Below, in pieces: positions 19,552-27,227 of a DNA stretch of 64,000 nucleotides. The notes under the pieces were generated by a model. It was not told the DNA's origin, ran no database searches, and worked only from the letters and a program-made list of their open reading frames with translations. Position 1 is the first letter of the stretch, and every line of letters begins with the position of its first letter. The position numbers and the translations under genes are program-made. The stretch is from Acidobacteriaceae bacterium (GTDB taxonomy: Bacteria; Acidobacteriota; Terriglobia; Terriglobales; Acidobacteriaceae): positions 1-64,000 of the forward strand of contig JANXUR010000043.1 of assembly GCA_025356095.1 (NCBI GenBank), in the 5' to 3' direction.

Positions 19552-20403
19552 ATGGCATTCGAAGCGGTCATTCTCGATGGAGTTAGCAAGCGCTATCCGC
19601 GCGGTGGCGGCTGGTGGCAGCGCTGGCGCGGGGCTACTACTTCGCAGCCCGAATGGGCCGTGCACCAGCTATCGTTGCGGGTGGCGCCGGGGCGTGTTCT
19701 CGCCCTGCTCGGGCCCAACGGCAGCGGGAAGACGACCACGCTTAAGCTGGTCTCCACAATTCTTTTTCCGGAGCAAGGATCTGTTTTGGTAGCGGGCCAC
19801 GACACTGTGCGAGACGATGACGCCGTGCGGCGACATGTGGGCTTTGTGCTGGTGCACGAGCGGTCGTTTTTCCCCCGGCTTACCGCCAAAGAAAATCTCA
19901 ATTTCTACGCCGCGCTGGAAGAAATCCCCCGGGCCGAGCGCGCACGTCGTGTGGCGCAGGCGCTGGAACTGGCGGGGCTCGACCATGCCACCGGCAAGCT
20001 GGTGATGAAGTTTTCCAGTGGTATGACCCAACGTTTGGGGCTGGCGCGGGCGCTACTGAAGCGACCGCCCATTCTGCTGCTGGATGAGCCTACCCGAAGT
20101 CTGGATCCGGGCACAGCCGAGCAGTTCTGGCAACTGTTGCGCGGGCTGGGGCGGGAAGGTACGACGATTTTGCTGGCGACGCATAGTTTCACGGAAGCGA
20201 CCGCTGTGGCCGACGAAATCGCGATTCTGCAGCAGGGCCGGCTAATCCACCTCGATGATCGCCCGGTGCGCCAAGACGCAGCGGCTTTGCGCCAGCTCTA
20301 TTTTCAGGTGTGCGGACGCAATACGGGTGATTCGTTGGCCGCACCCGAATCCGTTCTTGTCCCCGGATCCGGTACGGATGACGCGATGCGGGGTTCCCAG
20401 TGA
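19552..20403 (+). CDS. ABC transporter ATP-binding protein of the RiPP-like locus
   Basis: This 283-residue ABC ATPase is of the ABC-2 (drug/peptide export) class. Walker A GPNGSGKTTT is at residues 54-63, the signature SSGMTQRLG at 155-163, Walker B ILLLDEPT at 174-181, and the switch His is H211 in LATHS. The signature has MTQ instead of the usual GQ. Its stop codon overlaps the permease ATG by one base (TGATG), so the two are translationally coupled. It probably powers export of the peptide encoded by the 56-codon gene downstream. Confidence 0.93.
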   Translation: MAFEAVILDGVSKRYPRGGGWWQRWRGATTSQPEWAVHQLSLRVAPGRVLALLGPNGSGKTTTLKLVSTILFPEQGSVLVAGHDTVRDDDAVRRHVGFVLVHERSFFPRLTAKENLNFYAALEEIPRAERARRVAQALELAGLDHATGKLVMKFSSGMTQRLGLARALLKRPPILLLDEPTRSLDPGTAEQFWQLLRGLGREGTTILLATHSFTEATAVADEIAILQQGRLIHLDDRPVRQDAAALRQLYFQVCGRNTGDSLAAPESVLVPGSGTDDAMRGSQ

Positions 20404-21224
20404 TGGCGCGCTGGATGCAGGCGGTGGGGCTTCTGGCTGATAAGGCCTGGGCGGTGCTGGTTCGCGAGATGATCACCGCTCTGCGTTATCGCGCTGGCTT
20501 CGTGTTAGCGGCACTCAGCCACTTAGGTGAACTGGCGGCCTTCTTCTTTCTGGCCCGTTCCATTGGCCCCAGCTACCGCCCCGAGGGTCACGAATATTTC
20601 CTGTTCCTGCTGGTGGGCACGGGCTTTTACAGCTTCCTGCTGAACGGCATCAGCTCGTTTCTGACCATGATTCAAGAGGCGCAGACCACCGGCACACTGG
20701 AAGTCCTGATGACGACCTCGACTTCACCTACAGTGCTGGTCCTGCTCAGTGCCATTTCATCGTTTCTGCGCAGCGCTGCGGGGATGTTCCTCTACCTCCT
20801 CGGCGGCGTGATTCTGTTCGGAGCATCGCTGAGCGCAGCAAATCCCCTCAGCGTGTTGCTGGTGCTTTGCTTTTCGCTACTCATCGTGGTGGGGTTTGGG
20901 CTCTTTGCCGCCGCAGTACAGTTGGCGATTCAGCGGGGCAGCGCCATCCTTTGGGTAATCGGCACTACCACGTGGATGGTGACCGGGACACTGTTTCCGG
21001 TCAGTGCGCTGCCGGATCCGATGCAATGGTGGGCGCGGGCGTTCCCCCTAACACAAGCACTGACTGCGATGCGGGCCGCACTGCTTTCAGGCACCACTCC
21101 GGCGCAACTGTTTCCCGAATTGGTACATCTTGCCGCTGGCAGCTTGCTGCTGCCTCTGGGGTGGCTCGCATTTGCCTTGGCGTTGCGCACCGCCCGCCGC
21201 CGCGGATCACTCGCTTACTACTAG
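20403..21224 (+). CDS. ABC-2 type permease of the RiPP-like locus
   Basis: This 273-residue integral membrane protein has about six hydrophobic segments. It is of the ABC-2 permease type (conserved VLMTTSTSPT cytoplasmic loop, GTLFPVSALPDPMQW near the C-terminal third, the usual FP...LP motif). ATG 20403 overlaps the ATPase stop; a GTG three bases earlier is also in frame. Together with the ATPase it forms a complete half-transporter pair. A 197-bp gap with its own -10 box follows before the precursor gene. Confidence 0.92.
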   Translation: MARWMQAVGLLADKAWAVLVREMITALRYRAGFVLAALSHLGELAAFFFLARSIGPSYRPEGHEYFLFLLVGTGFYSFLLNGISSFLTMIQEAQTTGTLEVLMTTSTSPTVLVLLSAISSFLRSAAGMFLYLLGGVILFGASLSAANPLSVLLVLCFSLLIVVGFGLFAAAVQLAIQRGSAILWVIGTTTWMVTGTLFPVSALPDPMQWWARAFPLTQALTAMRAALLSGTTPAQLFPELVHLAAGSLLLPLGWLAFALALRTARRRGSLAYY

Positions 21225-21355
21225 ATACTACTGGGTTTCGCTCCGCTTGCGCCGTCTCGGAATCGTTTCTGCTGGTTTCGCACCGCGATTCTCCCGGTTG
21301 TGGTTTGTTTTCCACAATGGTGCAAAAAGTGCTAGGTAGTCTTTCCCAAAATAGA

Positions 21356-21361
21356 TATAAT
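21356..21361 (+). promoter_or_regulatory. Consensus -10 box ahead of the precursor peptide gene
   Basis: TATAAT lies 61 bases upstream of the precursor ATG, in the only sizeable gap of the locus. No clear -35 hexamer is seen 16-18 bp upstream. A separate promoter would allow the precursor to be made in excess over the exporter. Confidence 0.5.
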
Positions 21362-21421
21362 CAGTTCCAAATTAGGCTTCGTTAAGCACGTATGCGCCTA
21401 TTTCCTTAAGGAGCTTTATTC

Positions 21422-21592
21422 ATGGAAAAGCAAAAAGCTGTTGCCGGAATCGTACCTGCCACTTCGGGTGCCCGCAAGCCGTACACCAAGCCGGAGTATC
21501 GCTACGAAGAAGTGTTCGAAACCATGGCGTTGGCCTGCGGAAAAACGCCAGCAGGCGGATCGCAGTGCAACTTCAACCGCAAGAACTCGTAG
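21422..21592 (+). CDS. 56-residue candidate RiPP precursor peptide
   Basis: ATG 21422 has an excellent ribosome site (AAGGAG at 21408-21413, spacing 8). The first half is leader-like and contains YTKPEY (residues 21-26), the YxxP-type motif bound by PqqD-like recognition domains in lasso and related peptides. The second half is short, small-residue-rich and holds two Cys (C39, C49) in CGKTPAGGSQCNFNRKNS. The residues just before C39 are ALA, resembling a signal-peptidase site. The last residue is Ser56, as in precursors phosphorylated by HPr-kinase-like enzymes. The gene overlaps the next one by 28 bp and is followed by a peptidase, a kinase-like protein, PqqD and a radical SAM enzyme. No known family is claimed. 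Confidence 0.8.
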   Translation: MEKQKAVAGIVPATSGARKPYTKPEYRYEEVFETMALACGKTPAGGSQCNFNRKNS

Positions 21593-22113
21593 TTCCCGCG
21601 TTGGGCGAAGAACGTGAAGCCAGCCGCTGCTTCTTGGCGGCCGAGACGATCCGCAGATTTGGCCAGTTGCAGTTTCGTGCCCATGGTACCAGTATGCTGC
21701 CGGCGATATGGCCCGGCGACGTGTTACAGATTGAACGCGTACCGCTGGAGCAGCCGGCGGTGGGCCAAATCTGGTTGGCATTGCGGAGCGGGCGGCTCGT
21801 AGCGCACCGCGTAGTACGAGTTCAATCGGTGGACGGCGATTTCGTGGTCTGGTTGCGCGGTGATTTTCTGGACGCCGATGACCCTGAGACGTTGGCATCG
21901 GATCTTTTGGGCCGGGTCACCGCCGTGGTTCGCTACCGGCAGACCCGAACCGCCGAGGTTCAAACGACAACTGTTTGTTGGTGGGGCAGGGTGTTGCGCG
22001 AGTACCACGCGCTCCGAGCGATTGCTCTGCGTGTGCATGGGTGGCGGGAGAAGCGAACGCGGATGTTGCCGGTATGTGCACAGGTACCGATAGAAACTCG
22101 GGCTCAAATTTAG
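21565..22113 (+). CDS. S26-like signal peptidase homologue, candidate leader peptidase
   Basis: The ORF encodes 182 residues. The GTG start at 21565 lies inside the precursor gene; a TTG at 21601 is an alternative. It has the S24/S26 nucleophile motif GTSMLPAIWPGD with S43 at residues 41-52. The general-base position reads RLVAHRVV, with H81 where bacterial type I peptidases have Lys, as in the ER/SipW type. A later GDFLDADDPE segment (99-108) also fits that type. No clear membrane helix is seen, so it may be cytoplasmic. It is probably the protease that removes the leader from the adjacent precursor. Confidence 0.82.
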   Translation: MQLQPQELVVPALGEEREASRCFLAAETIRRFGQLQFRAHGTSMLPAIWPGDVLQIERVPLEQPAVGQIWLALRSGRLVAHRVVRVQSVDGDFVVWLRGDFLDADDPETLASDLLGRVTAVVRYRQTRTAEVQTTTVCWWGRVLREYHALRAIALRVHGWREKRTRMLPVCAQVPIETRAQI

Positions 22114-22172
22114 TTTGGTGAATGGTAAGTTGCGCTGGCAGCGCCAGCGACGGGGAGCACGTGGGCACGATC

Positions 22173-22970
22173 ATGGCAGCCGCTGAAGTCGTGGTTGAAA
22201 TCGGAGGCATTGCCGTGCTGCTGCGTGCTGCTGACGAACGGCTTATGCCGTTGTTGCAGTCGCGCTTTGGCACTTTTGCGGGCAGCGGCCGCAGCCCCGA
22301 CTTTTTTTTCGACATTGAAGTGATTGACGGCTCGGCCCTCTCCGATCCGGACGCGGATGTGAGTGTGACCGCATCTGGCAGTCGCTGGCTGATGGAGCGC
22401 GGCGACTTTCGGGCAGAGTGGGATTCGCAGTCACGCGAAGGCCGTATCCGGCAGACTCTTACGCCCTACGCGATTGATTCCGTGCTGCGCATCGTGCACT
22501 CGCTGGCTTTGGCGCAAGAGGGTGGGTTTCTTCTGCATGCGGCCAGCGCGGTCCGCAACGGCAAGGCGTTTCTATTTTCCGGCGTTTCCACAGCGGGTAA
22601 AACGACGATCTCTCAACTCGCTCCGCCCGATGTTTCGTTGCTCACCGATGAAGCCTCCTATGTGCGGAAGAGCGGCGAGGCCTACGTGGCTTACGGCACT
22701 CCGTTTGCAGGCGAAATGGGTACACCGGGGGTAAACACCTCCGGCCCGATCGAGGCTCTGTACTTTCTCGGCAAGGGTGAGTCGAACCACTTTGAGGAAA
22801 TTCCCCGGCCTGAGGCGTTGCGCATGCTGATGCGCAATATCTTGTTTTTTGCTAAAGACGAGGAATTGGTCAACCGGGTGTTTGAAGGTGCCTGCGCGTT
22901 TCTGGATCGGGTTCCGGCGCGGCGGCTGGTGTTTTATCCCGATCAGCGGGCTTGGGACTTGATTCGATAG
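22173..22970 (+). CDS. HPr kinase-like protein of the RiPP-like locus
   Basis: The protein has 265 residues from ATG 22173 (GGGGAG 15 bases upstream); an in-frame ATG at 22122 and a GTG at 22161 are also possible. The P-loop GVSTAGKTT is at residues 137-145, followed by LLTDEAS (D159, E160), the HprK-type catalytic acid region. It is shorter than true HPr kinase/phosphatase (about 310) and lacks its N-terminal domain. Relatives in lasso-peptide clusters phosphorylate the precursor's C-terminal Ser; the neighbouring 56-residue precursor ends in Ser. That substrate is inference. Confidence 0.82.
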   Translation: MAAAEVVVEIGGIAVLLRAADERLMPLLQSRFGTFAGSGRSPDFFFDIEVIDGSALSDPDADVSVTASGSRWLMERGDFRAEWDSQSREGRIRQTLTPYAIDSVLRIVHSLALAQEGGFLLHAASAVRNGKAFLFSGVSTAGKTTISQLAPPDVSLLTDEASYVRKSGEAYVAYGTPFAGEMGTPGVNTSGPIEALYFLGKGESNHFEEIPRPEALRMLMRNILFFAKDEELVNRVFEGACAFLDRVPARRLVFYPDQRAWDLIR

Positions 22971-23046
22971 GTTATTGCCCCACCTTTGTGGGCCGAAATA
23001 GCTCAATTGTGCTCTGTGCGGGAGAGCATGTTGCCACTAGGATTGA

Positions 23047-23364
23047 ATGAGTATGGAGAGGAAATACATCGCGCGTAGTGCCCGCATCGCCGCCCGCCAG
23101 TTGGGCGACGAAATGATGATTATGTCGGCCGTGGACTCCAAGTTTTTTACTCTGAACCCGGTCGCTGCAACGGTTTGGCTGGCGGCAGATGGCCAGACGC
23201 CGCTGGGTGAAATTGTCACGCAGCGGGTGTGCCAGGAATTTGAGGTATCTGCGGAAGAAGCGTTACGGGATGCGGAAACCTTTGTGAACGACCTTTCGCA
23301 GCACGGCATTTTACTGGTGTCGGATCAGCCTATCGCGACCAACGCGGCAGGATACGTGGAGTAA
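23047..23364 (+). CDS. PqqD-family peptide recognition protein
   Basis: This 105-residue protein starts at ATG 23047; a second ATG at 23053 has better spacing to AGGA. It shows the PqqD/RRE fold signature: an initial basic strand, then DSKFFTLNPVAATVW (about residues 30-44) and a C-terminal helical part with the FVNDLSQHGIL pattern. These winged-helix domains bind leader peptides and present them to a radical SAM or other maturase. It sits 8 bp before the radical SAM gene, as usual for the family, and probably binds the YTKPEY motif of the 56-residue peptide. Confidence 0.9.
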   Translation: MSMERKYIARSARIAARQLGDEMMIMSAVDSKFFTLNPVAATVWLAADGQTPLGEIVTQRVCQEFEVSAEEALRDAETFVNDLSQHGILLVSDQPIATNAAGYVE

Positions 23365-23372
23365 GTGAAGTT

Positions 23373-24509
23373 ATGGGTCAACTGATCGGCGAAATGTCGC
23401 AACGAGCTCTTGAATTTGGCGTGCCTATCAACGTCCACTTAGACGTGACCTACCGCTGCAACGAACGCTGCGTGCACTGTTATCTCGACCACGATGACCA
23501 TGGTGAGATGACCACCGACGAGATTAAGGCGCTGCTGGATCAGCTCGCTTCAGCGGGAACCTTCTTTCTTACCTTCAGTGGGGGCGAAGTATTTCTGCGT
23601 AAGGACTTTCTGGAACTGGTCGCCTACGCGCGCAAGCTACTGTTTAACGTCAAGGTTAAGACGAATGCGGTCTTGATTAAAGAGAAGGAAGCGCGGCAAC
23701 TGCGCGAGCTTGGCGTAGAGCAGATCAACATCAGCGTGTACTCGCATCGCGCGGAAGTGCATGACGCGATCACACTGGTGCCGGGATCGTTCGTTCGTAC
23801 GGTTAAAGCAATTCGGTTTTTGAAGGAACAAGGCCTGAAGGTCACCATTGCCAACGTGTTGATGACGCACAATGCAGATGACTATCTGGGTGCCAAGCGC
23901 TTGGCTGAGGAGTTGGGTGTAGGGTACCAGCTTGACCCGACGATTACTCCCAAGATGGATGGCGACCGCTCTCTGCTGGCGTTGCGGGCCTCTGGCGAGC
24001 AGTTGCACAAAGTGTTTCGCGATGACGAAGTGGTGGGGAACTCTACCGAGTTCTGTGCTCCGCCTCCGGCGCCGGGGGACGACGTCCTCGATGGCATTCC
24101 GTGTAGCGCGGGCCACTCGGCTTGCTATGTTTCGCCTTATGGTGACGTATATCCTTGCGTGCAGTTTCCGTTGCCCAGTGGCAACGTGCGGCAGCAGAAA
24201 TTTTTGGATATCTGGCAGCATTCGGCGGAGTTGAACGAGGTGCGTGGCATTCGGGCGCGTGATCTAACTACATGCTCAGGTTGTTCGCACGTAGGAACTT
24301 GTACCCGCTGTCCGGGGTTGGCCTACATGGAAGGCAATATGCGAGGGCCTTCGGTGGCGGATTGTGAAAAGTCCTATCAGCGAACTTCGATTCCTTCGGC
24401 AAACATGCTTCGCTTGCAATCTCTAGGAGTTACTGGTGCAGTTTCGGCGCCGCTAATACAAATACATATCCCTGTCGTGCCGGCGGCGGAGTCCGGCGTA
24501 TGTCTGTAG
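23373..24509 (+). CDS. Radical SAM/SPASM peptide maturase
   Basis: This 378-residue radical SAM enzyme binds its SAM cluster through C29, C33 and C36 in CNERCVHC. The SAM-contacting GGE is at 70-72. A C-terminal SPASM domain for auxiliary clusters has cysteines C228, C244, C251, C262, C301, C304, C310, C313 and C331. Family members install C-C, thioether or similar crosslinks or epimerise residues in ribosomal peptides. GGAG lies inside the preceding PqqD gene, showing tight coupling. The likely substrate is the 56-residue peptide upstream. Confidence 0.93.
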   Translation: MGQLIGEMSQRALEFGVPINVHLDVTYRCNERCVHCYLDHDDHGEMTTDEIKALLDQLASAGTFFLTFSGGEVFLRKDFLELVAYARKLLFNVKVKTNAVLIKEKEARQLRELGVEQINISVYSHRAEVHDAITLVPGSFVRTVKAIRFLKEQGLKVTIANVLMTHNADDYLGAKRLAEELGVGYQLDPTITPKMDGDRSLLALRASGEQLHKVFRDDEVVGNSTEFCAPPPAPGDDVLDGIPCSAGHSACYVSPYGDVYPCVQFPLPSGNVRQQKFLDIWQHSAELNEVRGIRARDLTTCSGCSHVGTCTRCPGLAYMEGNMRGPSVADCEKSYQRTSIPSANMLRLQSLGVTGAVSAPLIQIHIPVVPAAESGVCL

Positions 24510-24512
24510 GAA

Positions 24513-24535
24513 CTCTCAATTACTTGGGTTGAGAG
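24513..24535 (+). other. Small hairpin between radical SAM and secreted-protein genes
   Basis: A 7-bp stem (24513-24519 with 24529-24535) is not followed by a T-run. It may stabilise or tune the downstream message, but is too weak to call a terminator. Confidence 0.3.
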
Positions 24536-24600
24536 AAATAAGAATCAGGTTACTGATCGAATTACCGATGGATCGCAAAAATCCTGTGGAGGAAAAAGCA

Positions 24601-26358
24601 ATGCTAAACCCCCGAAAAGCACTTCTATTCGCTGGCTGTCTTCTGATTTTGAGTCTCTCGTTTGTATCGGCACAGTCCACGTCTCAGTCACCCAGCGTGG
24701 TGCAGACCTGGAGCAGTAACAAGGTTCTGGTTTCCGGGTCGGGTCACGATGTGGTTGAGGCTGCCAAGACTAATCCGCGCGTCCAACAGGCACTGGCGCT
24801 TCGTGAAGCGGCGCGCACCGCAACCCCTCGCGGCATCACGCCTCCATCCGGCACTCCGGTGGAGTGGGCGGTCTCCCTGGGCTCGAACACCACTAGTCGC
24901 GGCGTGGCAGAAGCTGAATTCCCGGCCAAATATACCTCGAGTCTCACCCCGGTGTTCCCGGCCAGTTGCACTAACGACTTTGTCGTCTACACGATTTCCA
25001 CACCGAACGGCGTGGCCGCTGCGGCGGGCACGCAAGCGAATGTGGTTGGATTCAACAACTTGTACACCGGTGCCAGCGGCTCTTCTTGTCCCAATGGCCC
25101 CGGCGCTGCGGGCAACGCGACTACGCCCAGCTTTTTGTTCTCGTACGCGGCGGACGATGGCGGTATCTTTCTCTCCCCTGAATTGTCTCTAGACGGGAAG
25201 AAAGTTGCCTTCGTCGTCTCTTCGGTAAGCCGGCATCGTGCAATTTTCGAGGTTCTGACCTGGACCGCAGGGCAGGGCACCAACGCCACCACTGGCGCAG
25301 TGGCCCCTTCTGCAGGTTCACTGGTTTCGCTGGACTTCACCAATGCACGGGTTCCGGGCTGCAAAGGTCTGCTTACCGCCGATGACTTCGGATCTTCCCC
25401 TTACATTGACTACACCAGCGATGGTGCTTTCGTGGGCGCGAATAATGGCCGCTTGTACCACGTAACCGGCGTGTTCAACGGTACGCCCACGGTGGATTGG
25501 TGCACGATTGTGACCACAAACTCGCAGCTGACTTCGCCGGTGTATGACGCCCAGCACGGCAAGCTCTACATTTCCGACGGCGCCAAGGTGTTCTCATATA
25601 CCTTCAGCAGCGGCAGCGGTTTTGCCCTGTCGTCCTCCATCTCGGTGGGTGCCAACAAGGGCTACACCAATCCTTCGATTGTGGATTCGGTTTCAGTAGA
25701 TCCGTTTAACGGTTGGGTATACATTGCGGCGTCAGCAAACCTGGCCAACACGGCCCCAATTATTTCGCAGATGCCACTGGATCTGAGTTCACATGCGGAT
25801 CTGCCTCTGGGCAATGCTGCGGCAACCAGCTATGTGCTGGGCGCGAACTTTGACAACGCTTACCTGACCACTGGGCCCTCGGCGGGAAAACTATATGCCT
25901 GCGGCGTTTCCCCGACCAACCCGGCGGTGCCAGCGCTGTACGCCACTGGCTTCAGCAGCACAGGCGTGATGTCCACCACGGCGACTCTTGCCGGAAACAC
26001 CAACCTGAATGCGGCGAGTCAACCATCCGGGCATTGTTCCCCCATCGTTACGGTCTACGATGGCACCAACGACCGCTTGTATGTTGGAACGGGGACGGGC
26101 ACCAATACCAACGGGTCTAACCTGTTGACGATGTGGTCCATAAACACACCCATTACCTCTAGCGCGACGGCCTGGACGGCTGAGGCCACTAATATGCTTG
26201 GCGGCACCAGCTCATTCGTGCTGGACTACCTGCAGCACTCTTCGGGCAATCCCGGCACTAACGGTATTTACTTCGGGACGCGTGCACAAAGTGCAGCAGC
26301 GCAGTGCGGCTCGAAGAACTACTGCGCGATTAAATTGACCGCCGACGCGCTACAGTAA
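24601..26358 (+). CDS. Secreted protein of unknown function closing the RiPP-like locus
   Basis: The protein has 585 residues from ATG 24601, chosen for GGAGG at 24588-24592 (spacing 8) and the signal peptide right after it (residues about 1-26). The longer ORF to 24529 lacks a good site. The mature protein is rich in Gly, Ser, Thr and Asn, with repeating SLDGKKVAFV, DAQHGKLYISDG and GTNDRLYVGTGTG segments that look like beta-propeller blades, and four or more Cys. I do not recognise a family. It lies 91 bp after the radical SAM gene and is followed by a hairpin, so it may be the last gene of that operon. Confidence 0.8.
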   Translation: MLNPRKALLFAGCLLILSLSFVSAQSTSQSPSVVQTWSSNKVLVSGSGHDVVEAAKTNPRVQQALALREAARTATPRGITPPSGTPVEWAVSLGSNTTSRGVAEAEFPAKYTSSLTPVFPASCTNDFVVYTISTPNGVAAAAGTQANVVGFNNLYTGASGSSCPNGPGAAGNATTPSFLFSYAADDGGIFLSPELSLDGKKVAFVVSSVSRHRAIFEVLTWTAGQGTNATTGAVAPSAGSLVSLDFTNARVPGCKGLLTADDFGSSPYIDYTSDGAFVGANNGRLYHVTGVFNGTPTVDWCTIVTTNSQLTSPVYDAQHGKLYISDGAKVFSYTFSSGSGFALSSSISVGANKGYTNPSIVDSVSVDPFNGWVYIAASANLANTAPIISQMPLDLSSHADLPLGNAAATSYVLGANFDNAYLTTGPSAGKLYACGVSPTNPAVPALYATGFSSTGVMSTTATLAGNTNLNAASQPSGHCSPIVTVYDGTNDRLYVGTGTGTNTNGSNLLTMWSINTPITSSATAWTAEATNMLGGTSSFVLDYLQHSSGNPGTNGIYFGTRAQSAAAQCGSKNYCAIKLTADALQ

Positions 26359-26381
26359 ACACGTAGCAGTTGAATGAAGCG

Positions 26382-26413
26382 ACGGCCCTTGAGGAGACTT
26401 CCTCAAGGGCCGT
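26382..26413 (+). terminator. Hairpin after the secreted protein, end of the RiPP-like locus
   Basis: A perfect 14-bp stem (26382-26395 with 26400-26413) has a GACT loop and is followed by a short TTCTCTGTT tail. The stem is strong, though the T-run is poor. Confidence 0.75.
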
Positions 26414-26521
26414 TCTCTGTTCAACGGGCAAGCCACGGTGCTCCGCCCCCTGCGTTTTTGGGCCAGTGCCTGTTGATAAAAGGCAGGGATTGCTGCAAGT
26501 AAGGCTATTAAAAACAATAAC

Positions 26522-26550
26522 TTACAAAATTCTGCAAAAAATGTTATAAA
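26522..26550 (+). promoter_or_regulatory. Promoter of the MarR-family regulator gene
   Basis: TTACAA at 26522-26527 and TATAAA at 26545-26550 are separated by 17 bp, in an AT-rich stretch just upstream of the marR-like gene. Confidence 0.65.
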
Positions 26551-26565
26551 CTTGCATCGAAATAC

Positions 26566-26577
26566 ATGACCGGTCAT
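26566..26577. promoter_or_regulatory. Palindromic operator candidate between promoter and MarR start
   Basis: ATGACCGGTCAT is a perfect 12-bp palindrome; two more base pairs match one position further out on each side. It lies 15 bp after the -10 box, at or just after the expected transcription start, where a MarR dimer would repress its own gene. Confidence 0.6.
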
Positions 26578-26587
26578 CTATTGCAAT

Positions 26588-27142
26588 ATGCAGCAAGGCG
26601 AAATCAACTTGGCGAAGCATGGAGAACAAACGAGCACACTTGAGAGGCCGGACATTATTTCGCGAATCCGCGCTAAATTCCGGTCGCAGCAGCATGAGGC
26701 AATCGTTAACTTGCTGCGTAGTGCAAGTGACTTGCGCGATCACCTTGGTCGCACGCTGGGCCCGTATGGATTGACGCTTGAGCAGTACAGCATCTTGCGC
26801 ATCATGCGGGGTGCTGGCGACCCAGGGATTTCGGTACACCAGATCCGCGACCGCATGATCACCAGGGTGCCAGCCATAACGCGCCTTTTGGACAAGATGG
26901 AGGCCAAGGGGCTGTTGTTTCGCGAGCGGGAGGTCCTAGACCGGAGGCAGGTGAATTGTTCGCTCTCTGACTACGGTCGGCAGACACTGGCCGAACTGGA
27001 TGCGCAGGTAGATGCTGCGGATGTAGCTGCAATGGCAGGACTTACCGAAAGTGAAATGAAACAACTGATCGCCCTGCTGACCAAAGTAAGGGGCGTGTGC
27101 GGCGTGCGGGATGTGGCTGTGCCCGCGATTCGGAATTTGTAG
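26588..27142 (+). CDS. MarR-family transcriptional regulator
   Basis: This 184-residue protein has the winged-helix MarR fold: a helical dimerisation N-terminus (about 1-60), the recognition region VHQIRDRMITRVPAITRLLDKMEAKGL split over helices at about 85-115, and the wing with REREVLDRRQVNCSLSDYG. The family binds palindromes as dimers and responds to small ligands or oxidants. Its promoter contains a perfect palindrome, suggesting autoregulation. The yceI gene 85 bp downstream on the same strand is a common partner and may share its control. Confidence 0.92.
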   Translation: MQQGEINLAKHGEQTSTLERPDIISRIRAKFRSQQHEAIVNLLRSASDLRDHLGRTLGPYGLTLEQYSILRIMRGAGDPGISVHQIRDRMITRVPAITRLLDKMEAKGLLFREREVLDRRQVNCSLSDYGRQTLAELDAQVDAADVAAMAGLTESEMKQLIALLTKVRGVCGVRDVAVPAIRNL

Positions 27143-27227
27143 AATTTCAGGGGGCTGAAGCGCTCTTCAGTCCACAACAACAACGATTCAGCCTCGACTA
27201 CACCCACGGTTATCAAGGAGAAACACC

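Noticed and set aside
19552-20403. Reading the ABC ATPase as part of a sugar-import system
   Set aside because: There is no substrate-binding protein and the permease is of the ABC-2 export type.
18189-26358. Lasso-peptide cluster
   Set aside because: HPrK-like, PF14907-like and PqqD-like genes suggest one, but neither the asparagine-synthetase-like cyclase nor the transglutaminase-type protease is present; a radical SAM/SPASM enzyme is.
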